From assembly GCA_964389755.1 (NCBI GenBank), contig CAYMEW010000020.1:1-64000 (forward strand): a stretch of DNA of 64,000 bases. Direction: 5' to 3'. Shown here in pieces: positions 8,202 to 16,854 of the stretch (its first letter is position 1; every line of letters starts with the position of its first letter). The translations under genes were made by a program, and so were the position numbers. Below the pieces are notes generated by a model that was not told the origin of the DNA, made no database searches, and saw only the letters and a list, made by a program, of their open reading frames with translations. The DNA comes from JBBSUQ01 sp964389755 (GTDB lineage Bacteria; Bacteroidota; Bacteroidia; Flavobacteriales_D; Crocinitomicaceae).

Positions 8202-9168
8202 TAAACTCAGGTATCGCTTCCCGGGAGAGGCTGCCGTAAGTGAGAGTGGACGTTTCGTAAAACTCGAGGAAGACCGCTTTCCCGAAGGATTTATACTGAC
8301 TACGTTTAACAAGGAACAGCGCTGGATCTTTCGGCAGGAACAATCAGCTGCGGAAGACCTGCATGTCTCAGCGACCGCCCCGTTTTGCATCGAAAAAGAA
8401 GCTTACCTGGACGAAGCCGCTCAACTGGTCGATTTGCTTCAGTCGGGCAAGCTGACTAAACTTGTTTATTCGCGCATCCGCAAAGCTCCGTTTCACCTGT
8501 CTAACGCCGATGCCTTTTTCGAAGAACTGTGTGCAAGCTATCCGCAGGCCTTCGTTTACCTCGCTTCCTCCGAAGCGTTTGGTACCTGGATCGGCGCCAC
8601 GCCCGAAACGCTCATTGCCGGTACACCGGACAACCTGCGCACCATGGCACTCGCAGGAACGCGCAAAAGCAACGATATTCCCTGGACGGACAAGGAACGG
8701 GAAGAACAACAAATGGTCGCTGATTACATCGACGAACTTTTACACCAATTTGATGCGCAGGTGAACGAACGTTCGGACGTATATACACGTAAGGCCGGGC
8801 CCGTCAGTCACCTCTGCACGGATTTCGCATTTGCGCTCGGGGAAGCACGGGTCCCCGATTTTATAAATGCCCTGCATCCCACATCGGCTGTAGCCGGGTT
8901 GCCCCGGGAAGACTCTGTCCGGACCATTCTCGAAACGGAGCAACACGATCGTGCGCTTTATGCCGGAATTATCGGCAGAAGAAAGAAAGGCGAATACCGC
9001 CTGTTTGTAAACCTGCGTTGTTGTCAACTCACCCAAAACGCCCTGTTCCTGTACCTTGGCGGAGGTTTTACAGCCTTTTCCAACCCGCAGTCCGAATGGG
9101 AAGAGACCGAAAACAAAGCCCGTACCTTACTCAACGTGGCAGATACGCTTACGAACGCTTCCGAATGA
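8194..9168 (+). CDS. menF: Isochorismate synthase
   Basis: 324 aa chorismate-binding enzyme that converts chorismate to isochorismate, the entry into menaquinone synthesis. Visible signatures are LTKLVYSRIRK, FGTWIGATPETLI, TMALAGTRK, HPTSAVAGLPREDS and the C-terminal GGGFTAFSNPQSEWEETENKA. It is somewhat shorter than E. coli MenF (about 430 aa), lacking much of the N-terminal part, which is common in Bacteroidota. The start overlaps the thioesterase gene (ATGGCTGA). menD follows 18 nt later, so this is a men operon; a salicylate or siderophore role (EntC) is less likely in this context. Confidence 0.92.
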   Translation: MADKLRYRFPGEAAVSESGRFVKLEEDRFPEGFILTTFNKEQRWIFRQEQSAAEDLHVSATAPFCIEKEAYLDEAAQLVDLLQSGKLTKLVYSRIRKAPFHLSNADAFFEELCASYPQAFVYLASSEAFGTWIGATPETLIAGTPDNLRTMALAGTRKSNDIPWTDKEREEQQMVADYIDELLHQFDAQVNERSDVYTRKAGPVSHLCTDFAFALGEARVPDFINALHPTSAVAGLPREDSVRTILETEQHDRALYAGIIGRRKKGEYRLFVNLRCCQLTQNALFLYLGGGFTAFSNPQSEWEETENKARTLLNVADTLTNASE

Positions 9169-9169
9169 T

Positions 9170-9177
9170 TATTTTTG
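9170..9177 (+). promoter_or_regulatory. Putative internal -7 box TATTTTTG before menD
   Basis: Perfect TAnnTTTG match at the end of the isochorismate synthase gene, only 9 nt before the menD ATG at 9187. If used, the transcript would be almost leaderless. It may be chance. Confidence 0.25.
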
Positions 9178-9186
9178 CAGGGAACT

Positions 9187-10896
9187 ATGGAACAACACAT
9201 CACTTCCTCTGATAAGATCAGCGTACAGATACTACTCGAAGTAGCACGTGCGCAGGGCCTGAGACATGTCGTTTTCTCGCCGGGTTCGCGGAATGCACCG
9301 TTGGCCGTCGCTTTTGACGAACACCCGGACTTTGAATGTACGGTGATCCACGATGAACGCTCCGCCGCATTCTTTGCGCTGGGGATGGCACTTGAACTCG
9401 GAGAACCCGTTGCGATTGCCTGCACCTCCGGTTCTGCTCTGCTGAACTATTACCCGGCAATCGCGGAAGCTTATTACCAGGCCGTTCCGCTCATCGTATT
9501 GTCCGCCGACCGCCCGCAGGAATGGACCGACCAGGGAGATGGTCAGACCATCGTTCAGCACGAAGCACTGCGTAACCACATTCGTTTTCAGTATTCCTTC
9601 AACGAGGTGCAACCGGAAGATACCGATGCACGCTGGCTCGTGGAACGCGAACTGCAACACGGTTTCAGCATTGCGAAAGGCAAATGGAAAGGTCCGGTTC
9701 ACTTTAATTTTCACTTTCGCGAACCGCTCTACGCGACCACGCAATTTAAACCGCGTTCACTGGAGGCGCTCCGGTATTTTGCGGGCAGCGGAACCCTGGA
9801 TACGCGAACAGAGCAGGATATTCTGCACGCCTGGGAATCCACTTCCAAAAGACTGATCCTCTGCGGGCAAATGGAACCAGACTCGGCACTCAACGAAAAA
9901 CTGGCGCTGTTGGCACAGGACACCTCCGTGGTCGTGCTCGTAGAAAACACCTCGAACCTCGTGTCCGGTGATTTCATCCATTGCATCGACCGGACGCTCA
10001 ACGGAATGGACCTTGAAGACCTCGACTTTCAGCCCGATATGCTTGTTACAATGGGTGGAGCGGTAGTTTCCAAACGGATAAAGGCCTTCCTCAGGAAGTC
10101 GAACGTGCGTTATCACTTGCGCGTGGGAGCTGAATTTCCTTTTATGGACACTTACCGTCACCTGACACACGCGTTGGAATGCGATCCGGTCAGCCTGGTG
10201 GAAACCCTGCTTGCCACCAAGGACAGGAATAAGAATACTTACGGCTCACGCTGGAAACAGGTAGACTTTCTGAACCAGGAAAAAGCCCTTGAAATACTTT
10301 CGGCACTTCCGTATTCGGACATGAAGGCCTTCGAAATGATCCTCGATTACATTCCCGAACAGAGCCATGTACACTTTGCGAACAGTTCGGTGATTCGTTA
10401 TGCCCAACTATTTGATCCGGTAAAGTCCATTATATACCGTGGAAACCGCGGGACGAGCGGCATTGACGGAAGTCTGAGTACAGCGGCCGGAGCCGCATTC
10501 GCTGCCAAAGATTACCTGCACGTGGCGATTACCGGTGATATTTCGTTTATCTATGACAGCAACGCGCTTTGGAACAATTACCTCGCCCCGAACCTGCGCA
10601 TCATTCTGATCAATAACGGGGGAGGAGACATTTTTAACATCATTCCGGGGCCGGGAAGCACAGCGCAACGGCAAAAATTCTTTGTGACCGAGAACCGTTT
10701 TTCGGCTGAACACCTCTGCCGCGCATTCAATATCGGCTACGCACGCGCTCAAAACCTCGATGAGGTGGACCAGGTCATGCAACATTTCTATGATTACGAT
10801 CCCGAAGGAAGGCCGCAACTGCTGGAAATTGATACGCAGGCCGAAAAAAATCATGAAATTCTTGCCCGTTATTTCCGGGAAATGGCAGAACGCTGA
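9187..10896 (+). CDS. menD: SEPHCHC synthase (MenD)
   Basis: 569 aa from the ATG at 9187 (a TTG 12 nt upstream is the alternative start). It is a thiamine-diphosphate enzyme joining isochorismate and 2-oxoglutarate to form SEPHCHC in menaquinone synthesis. Domains: N-terminal Pyr domain (about 1-180, FSPGSRNAPLAVAF and a catalytic Glu region ACTSGSALLNYYPAIAEAYYQ), a central domain, and a C-terminal PP domain with GNRGTSGIDGSLSTAAGAA, GDISFIYDSNALWN and NNGGGDIFNIIPG. It follows isochorismate synthase directly. The remaining men genes are not in this window. Confidence 0.96.
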   Translation: MEQHITSSDKISVQILLEVARAQGLRHVVFSPGSRNAPLAVAFDEHPDFECTVIHDERSAAFFALGMALELGEPVAIACTSGSALLNYYPAIAEAYYQAVPLIVLSADRPQEWTDQGDGQTIVQHEALRNHIRFQYSFNEVQPEDTDARWLVERELQHGFSIAKGKWKGPVHFNFHFREPLYATTQFKPRSLEALRYFAGSGTLDTRTEQDILHAWESTSKRLILCGQMEPDSALNEKLALLAQDTSVVVLVENTSNLVSGDFIHCIDRTLNGMDLEDLDFQPDMLVTMGGAVVSKRIKAFLRKSNVRYHLRVGAEFPFMDTYRHLTHALECDPVSLVETLLATKDRNKNTYGSRWKQVDFLNQEKALEILSALPYSDMKAFEMILDYIPEQSHVHFANSSVIRYAQLFDPVKSIIYRGNRGTSGIDGSLSTAAGAAFAAKDYLHVAITGDISFIYDSNALWNNYLAPNLRIILINNGGGDIFNIIPGPGSTAQRQKFFVTENRFSAEHLCRAFNIGYARAQNLDEVDQVMQHFYDYDPEGRPQLLEIDTQAEKNHEILARYFREMAER

Positions 10897-10954
10897 TTAC
10901 TTTTACGAACGGAATCGTACTTCACGGTTCCCAAGACAATTATAGCACTTCAGC

Positions 10955-11698
10955 ATGGACTTTTCAATACTTTTAAGCTGGGACGGACTTTTCTACCTGG
11001 TGGTACTTTCCCTCCTCGAGATCGTTCTCGGCATCGATAACATCATCTTCATTTCGATCATTACCGATCGTGTACAGGCTGATAAGCAACGCCTTGCCCG
11101 CAACCTGGGACTCACAATGGCCCTGCTCATTCGCCTCGTTCTACTGTCCATCGTGGCCTGGATCATGTCACTGACCGAACCGATTATCACCGTTTTCGGA
11201 AAAGAGCTGTCCTGGCAGAGCATGGTACTGCTCGGAGGTGGACTCTTCCTGCTTTATAAAAGTGCAACGGAAATGCATAAAAGCGTGAAGGGAGAAGAAG
11301 ACATGATCAACCAAAAAGGAAGTACGGTCGGCGCAGTAATCCTGCAAATCGCACTGATCGATATGGTATTTAGCTTTGACTCCGTGATTACAGCCATCGG
11401 TATGACCAATGAACTCGGTCGTGACGGGCATAACCCGATGATCATCATTTACCTCTCCGTGATCATTTCAATGATTGTAATGATGCTTTTCGCAGGCCCG
11501 ATCTCACGCTTTATCAATGCCCGTCCGACGATTAAAATGATCGCGCTGGCCTTCCTGGTGAGCATCGGTGTGATCCTCATTGCCGAAGCCTTTGGAGAGC
11601 ACGTTCCGAAAGGATATATTTACTTCGCGATGATCTACGCACTCGGGGTGGAATTTCTCAACATCCGCATGCGCAGGAATAAGAACGAACTGGAATGA
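10955..11698 (+). CDS. TerC-family integral membrane protein
   Basis: 247 aa with about seven hydrophobic helices. The signature LLEIVLGIDNIIFISIITDRV near residue 23, a second internal copy IALIDMVFSFDSVITAIGMT near residue 125, and the C-terminal LGVEFLNIRMRR are typical of TerC/YkoY/Alx proteins. Members export Mn2+ or protect exoenzymes during secretion; the family name comes from tellurite resistance. The paired acidic motifs (GIDN and FDS) are the presumed metal sites. The 199-aa gene downstream overlaps its stop codon (ATGA). Confidence 0.9.
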   Translation: MDFSILLSWDGLFYLVVLSLLEIVLGIDNIIFISIITDRVQADKQRLARNLGLTMALLIRLVLLSIVAWIMSLTEPIITVFGKELSWQSMVLLGGGLFLLYKSATEMHKSVKGEEDMINQKGSTVGAVILQIALIDMVFSFDSVITAIGMTNELGRDGHNPMIIIYLSVIISMIVMMLFAGPISRFINARPTIKMIALAFLVSIGVILIAEAFGEHVPKGYIYFAMIYALGVEFLNIRMRRNKNELE

Positions 11699-12294
11699 CA
11701 GAAAGCGAAGCGCACATATTTCTGGGTGCTTCCGGTGAACAGGACGATCCGGAAGAACTCTACGAAACACAGGTCTTTTCGCTTCGGCAGTTCTTCCTGA
11801 CAAATACCTTCGTTCCGGGCATCGTAAATGCACGCCTGCGCAAGATGCAACGCATCGAAGAAGCTTACTGTTTGCTTACCGGAAATGATTACGACCTTAC
11901 GGAAGAAATGGAGGAAGGGGGAACCGATCACGATTTTACGAATGTCATTCTTCAAACCTTTGACCGTTTCCAGGCTTTACTGATGCAAAAACGTTTGCAT
12001 ATCAGCCGGAGCGCTTCCATACCGGAACTTACCGCGGCGGTGCTTCAGACGAGCGCACTTTACAGCGATTACCGTTCGCAGTGGCCGGATATTCCCCAAT
12101 TGTCAGAAACTGAAATTTTGTTAGGTAAGAACCCCGACGATATGGAGTTAAGAACCGCGATCGGCGAAGCGGCCGGAAAGGGAATCGTTCATTTCGCAGA
12201 ACTCCCGCAAATTGAAACTCCGGGCTTGCTCCTGAAAGAATCGAAAAGACTATTTTTGTTATCTAAAAAAGAAACGCATGGCAGATCCGTATGA
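11695..12294 (+). CDS. Hypothetical protein, translationally coupled to terC
   Basis: 199 aa, cytosolic, acidic, with no signal peptide or membrane segment and no motif I recognise. The middle is predicted helical (residues about 25-60 and 95-125). Its ATG overlaps the terC stop by 4 bp and its own end overlaps the DUF493 gene by 17 bp, so it is translated as part of this operon. Coding character is good (no low complexity, codon use like its neighbours). Confidence 0.8.
   Translation: MTESEAHIFLGASGEQDDPEELYETQVFSLRQFFLTNTFVPGIVNARLRKMQRIEEAYCLLTGNDYDLTEEMEEGGTDHDFTNVILQTFDRFQALLMQKRLHISRSASIPELTAAVLQTSALYSDYRSQWPDIPQLSETEILLGKNPDDMELRTAIGEAAGKGIVHFAELPQIETPGLLLKESKRLFLLSKKETHGRSV
12251..12258 (+). 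promoter_or_regulatory. Putative internal -7 box TATTTTTG before the DUF493 gene
   Basis: Perfect TAnnTTTG, 19 nt before the DUF493 ATG and inside the end of the preceding gene. A TTG sits 22 nt upstream (12226-12228). It could give the small downstream genes their own transcript. Confidence 0.35.
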
Positions 12295-12544
12295 CAAACT
12301 GCGTGAACAATTGGCTTTGCAAGAATGGCCGAATGTTTTCATGTTCAAATTTATCGTCGAAAATACGCCGGAAAAACTTGCGCGTACGTCAGCACTCTTT
12401 GACGAACAGGCGGACATCTCTTTTCATAATTCCAAGAATGGCAAGTATGTGAGTGTGAGTGCCCGGGAAATGATGCTCGACGTCGAATCCATTATCGATA
12501 AATACAAAAAAGCTGCTGAGATCGAAGGACTCATGGCCTTATAA
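12278..12544 (+). CDS. DUF493 (YbeD-like) protein
   Basis: 88 aa, full length for the family. The pattern WPNVFMFKFIVEN, then SKNGKYVSVSAREMMLDVESIIDKY, matches the ACT-like ferredoxin fold of YbeD proteins. The role is unknown; family members are suspected allosteric or regulatory domains. It overlaps the previous gene by 17 bp and is followed by a small membrane-anchored protein. Confidence 0.85.
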   Translation: MADPYDKLREQLALQEWPNVFMFKFIVENTPEKLARTSALFDEQADISFHNSKNGKYVSVSAREMMLDVESIIDKYKKAAEIEGLMAL

Positions 12545-12554
12545 TTCAAAAAGT

Positions 12555-12953
12555 ATGATCCTGGCAGGTGTAAATCCTCTGAAAGTTTTTGTCGGCGTAC
12601 TGCTCGTGAGCCTGGCAGTCCTGATACTCGTAATTGCATACCGCAAACTGATCGGTTATTTCGGAAAAGGCCGGGTTGTTCACCGTGATTTTTGCGTGCT
12701 TCACCCGCTCGAACAGAAATATGCGCAGGGGGAAGTGGAGTTTTACTTCACGGCCGAACGTCCGGTCGAATTTGAACTGGTAATTCTCGATAAAGAACTG
12801 AATTCACTGGAAGTTGTTACTAAAAAAGAAGCGCTGGAAGGTGGGAACATTATCCGCTGGGATTCCCGCTCAATACCGGACGGAGACTATTTTTACCAGT
12901 TGCGTACGCACGTCCAGAAGACCATGAAACGCATGTCTGTTAAAAATACTTAG
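12555..12953 (+). CDS. Membrane-anchored hypothetical protein
   Basis: 132 aa. One membrane helix (about residues 9-31) is followed by a soluble part that looks like a small beta-sandwich. The segment GGNIIRWDSRSIPDGDYFYQLRT resembles the strand-turn of FlgD-type Ig-like domains (W-D-x-x-x-x-x-G-x-Y-x-x-x-L). The orientation probably leaves the C-terminal domain cytosolic (positive residues follow the helix). It is the last gene of the terC operon. I do not recognise a specific family. Confidence 0.75.
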   Translation: MILAGVNPLKVFVGVLLVSLAVLILVIAYRKLIGYFGKGRVVHRDFCVLHPLEQKYAQGEVEFYFTAERPVEFELVILDKELNSLEVVTKKEALEGGNIIRWDSRSIPDGDYFYQLRTHVQKTMKRMSVKNT

Positions 12954-12991
12954 AATGTCAAGTTGGCAGCCTAATTTGAATGGCAAAGTTG

Positions 12992-13021
12992 TTGCTCGTT
13001 CAGGGAAGATATGTAACTTTA
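12992..13021 (+). promoter_or_regulatory. Putative trxA promoter (TTG-N19-TAACTTTA)
   Basis: TTG at 12992-12994, a 19-bp spacer, then TAACTTTA at 13014-13021 (7 of 8 matches to TAnnTTTG). The spacing fits the Bacteroidota -33/-7 promoter. The thioredoxin ATG is 34 nt downstream. Confidence 0.55.
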
Positions 13022-13055
13022 ACTCACGTTTAGTGATCAATAACAATTAGTAAAT

Positions 13056-13373
13056 ATGGCATTAGAAATTACAGATGCAAACTTCGAGGAGCTTGTATTG
13101 AAATCAGACAAACCGGTAGTGGTGGATTTTTGGGCCGAATGGTGTGGTCCCTGCCGCATGGTTGGTCCTATCATCGACGAAATGTATTCCGAATACGAGG
13201 GAAAAGCCGTGATCGGTAAAGTGAATGTTGACCAAAACCCGGGAGTTTCTGCCCAGTTTGGCGTACGTAACATCCCGACAATCCTTTTCGTGAAGAACGG
13301 AGAAGTAGCCGATAAATCGGTAGGAGCCGTTCCGAAAGCGCAGTTAACTTCAAAGCTTGACGCGATCCTGTAA
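13056..13373 (+). CDS. trxA: Thioredoxin
   Basis: 105 aa, the standard length. It has the classical active site VVVDFWAEWCGPCRMVGP (WCGPC, near residues 29-33) and the cis-proline loop RNIPTILFVKNGE. It is a cytosolic disulfide reductant fed by thioredoxin reductase. It stands as a single transcription unit with its own promoter-like sequence and a rho-independent terminator. Confidence 0.97.
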   Translation: MALEITDANFEELVLKSDKPVVVDFWAEWCGPCRMVGPIIDEMYSEYEGKAVIGKVNVDQNPGVSAQFGVRNIPTILFVKNGEVADKSVGAVPKAQLTSKLDAIL

Positions 13374-13403
13374 GGAATTTCGGATTAAAGAATTGAAAGA
13401 AAG

Positions 13404-13432
13404 CCGTTCGCTGAAGAGTGAACGGTTTTTTT
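13404..13432 (+). terminator. Rho-independent terminator of trxA
   Basis: CCGTTC (13404-13409) pairs with GAACGG (13420-13425), followed by seven T. The T run overlaps the stop codon of the convergent DivIC-like gene. Confidence 0.85.
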
Positions 13433-13724
13433 ATTCGTAAGAGATTACAAAAATGTCCTCGTTGTCGCGCTTGAAGAACTTTTTTTCACGCGCATACCGT
13501 TCCACTCCCGATTCGCGGTGCAACTGATCGAGGGCCGCTTTCGTTTCCTCCAGCTTTTGCTCCGTCTCTACTTTGTCGTTCGCGAGTTCGTTTAATTTTC
13601 GGTTCTGGGAAACGACCGTAAAAATATCCACATCGTCCAGGAAGAGCACGTAGATCACGAACAGCGTGCTGGCCAGGATAAACTTGTTCCGAAACGGACG
13701 CAGGTATTTTTTAAGGTTATTCAT
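13431..13724 (-). CDS. Septum formation initiator, DivIC/FtsB-like
   Basis: 97 aa. A short cytosolic N terminus is followed by one membrane helix (about residues 14-30) and then a periplasmic coiled coil (about 36-72, NRKLNELANDKVETEQKLEE). The segment ERYAREKKFFKRDNEDIFVI matches the end of the FtsB/DivIC domain. It acts in the FtsQ-L-B divisome complex. It is convergent with trxA and stands alone. Confidence 0.88.
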   Translation of the reverse strand: MNNLKKYLRPFRNKFILASTLFVIYVLFLDDVDIFTVVSQNRKLNELANDKVETEQKLEETKAALDQLHRESGVERYAREKKFFKRDNEDIFVISYE

Positions 13725-13802
13725 ATTTCAAATATACGATTTGATCCCGCAACGGTCAGGGGAGTGATCCAAAGTTGTAAAACGCAGCCTGTTGAAAATG
13801 AA

Positions 13803-13833
13803 AAAGCCGTCTGCCACGCATGACAAACGGCTT
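13803..13833 (-). terminator. Rho-independent terminator of the periplasmic protein gene
   Basis: Read on the minus strand, AAGCCGT pairs with ACGGCTT and is followed by TTTTT. It lies 19 nt after the stop codon at 13852. Confidence 0.8.
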
Positions 13834-13851
13834 TCAAATAATGTGAGACGA

Positions 13852-14577
13852 TTAATTAACGATCTCGTCGTATTTTTCTTTGAATTCCTCATCACCTTCA
13901 AACCACTGGGCTACTTTCCCGAGTAATTCTTTGGCCATGTCTTCCTGGCGCATGCTGATGTAGCTTTCTGCCGTCCAGAGAATGCCGACTTTCAGCAGTT
14001 CACGGTCTGCAGGGGAGAATCCGTCGAGTCCGTCGAGTTTTTCGAGTTCTTCTTCGGCTTCCTTCCAGGCGGAACGCGCACCGGCGCGGTCTTTCGAAGC
14101 ATATTTGTTGGCACCTTCCATAAAGAGTGCACCAACCGTATTACGCGAAGCTTTGTTGTATTTCAGGATCCATACATACGCTTTTCGGGAGTCTCCGGCT
14201 GCAATGTCGTTTTTAATGCGCTCCACGAGACTCATCTGGAATTCATATACGAAATCCTCAAATTCGCTGTTGATAGATCCTTCGCTATCGTATTTAAGTG
14301 CTTTTCCGAGGTAGTTGATCGCATCTTTATACGCATTTTTAAATGCTTCATCTTCTGTTCCTAACAGCGATACCTTGTAAAGGCCTTTGGCCATCCAGTA
14401 ATACGGGATCGGGTCTTTTTTCGTGTCGTCCTTGTCGGTATACTTCTCGGCAACTTTTACGAGTTTCTCGTAGTTCGCGTCGGCGTAAAGGATCTTCAGA
14501 TCGTCGTATGACGGCGGCTGAGCGTTGCCGGCAAGCGCGATTAAACAAAGGGAAAGTAAACTGAGTATGTATTTCAT
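13852..14577 (-). CDS. Secreted TPR-like hypothetical protein
   Basis: 241 aa from the ATG at 14575-14577, chosen because it starts a clean signal peptide (MKYILSLLSLCLIALAGNAQ). The mature part is almost all helical with TPR-like spacing (DANYEKLVKVAEKY, YYWMAKGLYKV, YKDAINYLGKALKY, ESYISMRQEDMAKELLGKVAQWFEG). It is probably a periplasmic scaffold. No enzymatic motif is present. It stands alone with its own terminator. Confidence 0.85.
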   Translation of the reverse strand: MKYILSLLSLCLIALAGNAQPPSYDDLKILYADANYEKLVKVAEKYTDKDDTKKDPIPYYWMAKGLYKVSLLGTEDEAFKNAYKDAINYLGKALKYDSEGSINSEFEDFVYEFQMSLVERIKNDIAAGDSRKAYVWILKYNKASRNTVGALFMEGANKYASKDRAGARSAWKEAEEELEKLDGLDGFSPADRELLKVGILWTAESYISMRQEDMAKELLGKVAQWFEGDEEFKEKYDEIVN

Positions 14578-14715
14578 AATAACTTTTTTTCGGGTACATT
14601 TTTCAATAACCATGCCGAATGTAAAAATTAATTTTTAATCCGGCAATATTTAACGGGTGTTCGCTAAAATATCCTTTGATTTTCAGTTATACCTGGCTGA
14701 AATTCCGGGTTTTTA

Positions 14716-16854
14716 TCACTCTTCCACGCTCTTTAAAAGTAATTCTAGAATGTCTATCGCAGAGCGTGAGATCTTGGTTCCCGGACCAAAGACACCGAAA
14801 ACGCCGGCTTCGTAGAGGAAATCATAGTCCTGGCGCGGGATTACGCCGCCTGCGACTACCATAATGTCCTCGCGCCCCAGTTTTTGCAGTTCTGAGATCA
14901 CCTGCGGAACGAGTGTTTTGTGCCCCGCAGCAAGTGAAGAAACACCGAGAATGTGCACGTCGTTTTCAACTGCCTGTTTTGCGGCTTCGGCCGGGGTCTG
15001 GAACAGGGGACCGATGTCCACATCGAAACCAATGTCCGCGAAAGAAGTTGCAATGACCTTGGCGCCGCGGTCGTGACCGTCCTGTCCCATTTTAGCGATC
15101 ATTATTCGCGGCCGGCGTCCGTCAAGTTCGCTGAAACGATCGGCCAGTTCACGTGCTTTTTCAAAGTCCTGGTCTGCCATTGATTCGGATGAATAAACAC
15201 CACTGATCGATCGGATCGTGGCATTGTAACGTTTAAAACTTTGCTCCATGGCTGCGGATATTTCTCCGAGTGATGCGCGGTTACGGGCGCATTCCACCGC
15301 CACGGCTAAGAGGTTTCCTTCTCCCGAAGCAGCCACCTGCGCGAGTTTTTCGAGTGATGCGCGCGTTTGTGTTTCATCGCGTTCGTCACGTAACTTTTGC
15401 AGGCGCGCAATCTGTGATTCGCGCACGCGCGTATTGTCTACTTCTAAAATGTCAAAAGCCTCTTTTTCTTCCGTTTCATAGCGGTTCACGCCCACCAGGA
15501 TGTCTTTTCCCGAGTCAATGCGCGCCTGTTTACGCGCCGCGGCTTCTTCGATGCGCATTTTCGGAAGCCCGGTTTCAATCGCTTTGGCCATTCCGCCGAG
15601 TTCTTCCACTTCTTCGATGAGTTTCCAGGCTTCATCTACAAGTTGTTCGGTGAGTTTTTCAATGTAATAACTGCCTCCGTAAGGATCGATAAAGCGCGTG
15701 ATCCCGGCTTCTTCCTGCAGATATATCTGTGTGTTTCGGGCAATGCGGGCCGAAAAGTCGGTCGGCAGAGCAATAGCTTCGTCCAGTGCGTTTGTATGCA
15801 GGGATTGGGTGCCGCCGAGTGCCGCCGCAAGTGCTTCGATGCAGGTGCGTGCCACGTTGTTGAACGGATCCTGCTCAGTAAGGCTCCATCCGGAAGTCTG
15901 ACAGTGCGTACGCAGTGCGGTGGATTTATCGTTTTTCGGGTTGAAACGCTGAACGAGTTTGGCCCAAAGCAGGCGTCCGGCGCGCATTTTCGCGATTTCC
16001 ATGTGGTGGTTCATGCCAATGGCCCAGAAAAAACTCAGGCGCGGAGCAAAGTCGTCGATCTGCATTCCGGCGGTGATCCCCGCGCGCAGGTATTCGAGTC
16101 CGTCTGCCAGCGTGTAAGCAAGTTCGATGGCTGCCGTGGCACCGGCTTCCTGCATGTGATAACCGGAAATGGAAATGGAATTGAAGCGCGGCATGTGCTT
16201 CGAAGTATATTCGAAGATGTCCGCAATGATACGCATAGACGGTGCAGGCGGATAAATATACGTGTTCCGGACCATAAACTCTTTCAGAATATCATTCTGG
16301 ATCGTTCCGGAAAGTTGCTCCTGTGAAACGCCCTGTTCCTCGGCTGCGACGATGTAGAACGCCATGATCGGTATAACGGCTCCGTTCATGGTCATGGAAA
16401 CGGACATTTGATCGAGCGGGATCTGGTCGAAGAGGATTTTCATGTCCAGGACCGAATCGATCGCAACACCTGCTTTTCCGACATCGCCCACCACGCGTTC
16501 ATGATCGGAGTCGTAACCGCGGTGCGTGGCCAGGTCGAAAGCTACGGAGAGTCCTTTTTGTCCTGCGGCCAGGTTTCTCCTGTAAAAAGCATTGGATTCT
16601 TCTGCAGTCGAAAAACCGGCATACTGCCGAATTGTCCACGGACGAATGGCATACATGGAAGAATAAGGTCCGCGCAGGAAAGGTTTGATACCTGAAACGA
16701 AGCCGATGTGTTCGGTGTTTTCGACATCCGCTGCTGTATAAAATGATTTCAAAGCGATCTTTTCGGCCGTCTCGAACGTAATTTCTGCATTCGATTTGTG
16801 TTCTGAAGGTTGAATATCGCGAAAACTTATTTTTGAAAAATCGATGCGTTTCAT
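14716..16854 (-). CDS. mutB: Methylmalonyl-CoA mutase, large (catalytic) subunit
   Basis: 712 aa. It interconverts succinyl-CoA and (R)-methylmalonyl-CoA using adenosylcobalamin. The N-terminal TIM barrel (about 1-540) has the family segments FLRGPYSSMYAIRPWTIRQY, GLSVAFDLATHRGYDSD, SGYHMQEAGA and GGTQSLHTNALDEA. The C-terminal B12-binding domain carries GQDGHDRGAKVI with the axial His near residue 594, then VSSLAAGHKTLVPQV. Its ATG overlaps the mutA stop (ATGA), so the subunits are translationally coupled. It suggests propionate/propionyl-CoA metabolism; epimerase and carboxylase genes are not in view. Confidence 0.97.
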   Translation of the reverse strand: MKRIDFSKISFRDIQPSEHKSNAEITFETAEKIALKSFYTAADVENTEHIGFVSGIKPFLRGPYSSMYAIRPWTIRQYAGFSTAEESNAFYRRNLAAGQKGLSVAFDLATHRGYDSDHERVVGDVGKAGVAIDSVLDMKILFDQIPLDQMSVSMTMNGAVIPIMAFYIVAAEEQGVSQEQLSGTIQNDILKEFMVRNTYIYPPAPSMRIIADIFEYTSKHMPRFNSISISGYHMQEAGATAAIELAYTLADGLEYLRAGITAGMQIDDFAPRLSFFWAIGMNHHMEIAKMRAGRLLWAKLVQRFNPKNDKSTALRTHCQTSGWSLTEQDPFNNVARTCIEALAAALGGTQSLHTNALDEAIALPTDFSARIARNTQIYLQEEAGITRFIDPYGGSYYIEKLTEQLVDEAWKLIEEVEELGGMAKAIETGLPKMRIEEAAARKQARIDSGKDILVGVNRYETEEKEAFDILEVDNTRVRESQIARLQKLRDERDETQTRASLEKLAQVAASGEGNLLAVAVECARNRASLGEISAAMEQSFKRYNATIRSISGVYSSESMADQDFEKARELADRFSELDGRRPRIMIAKMGQDGHDRGAKVIATSFADIGFDVDIGPLFQTPAEAAKQAVENDVHILGVSSLAAGHKTLVPQVISELQKLGREDIMVVAGGVIPRQDYDFLYEAGVFGVFGPGTKISRSAIDILELLLKSVEE

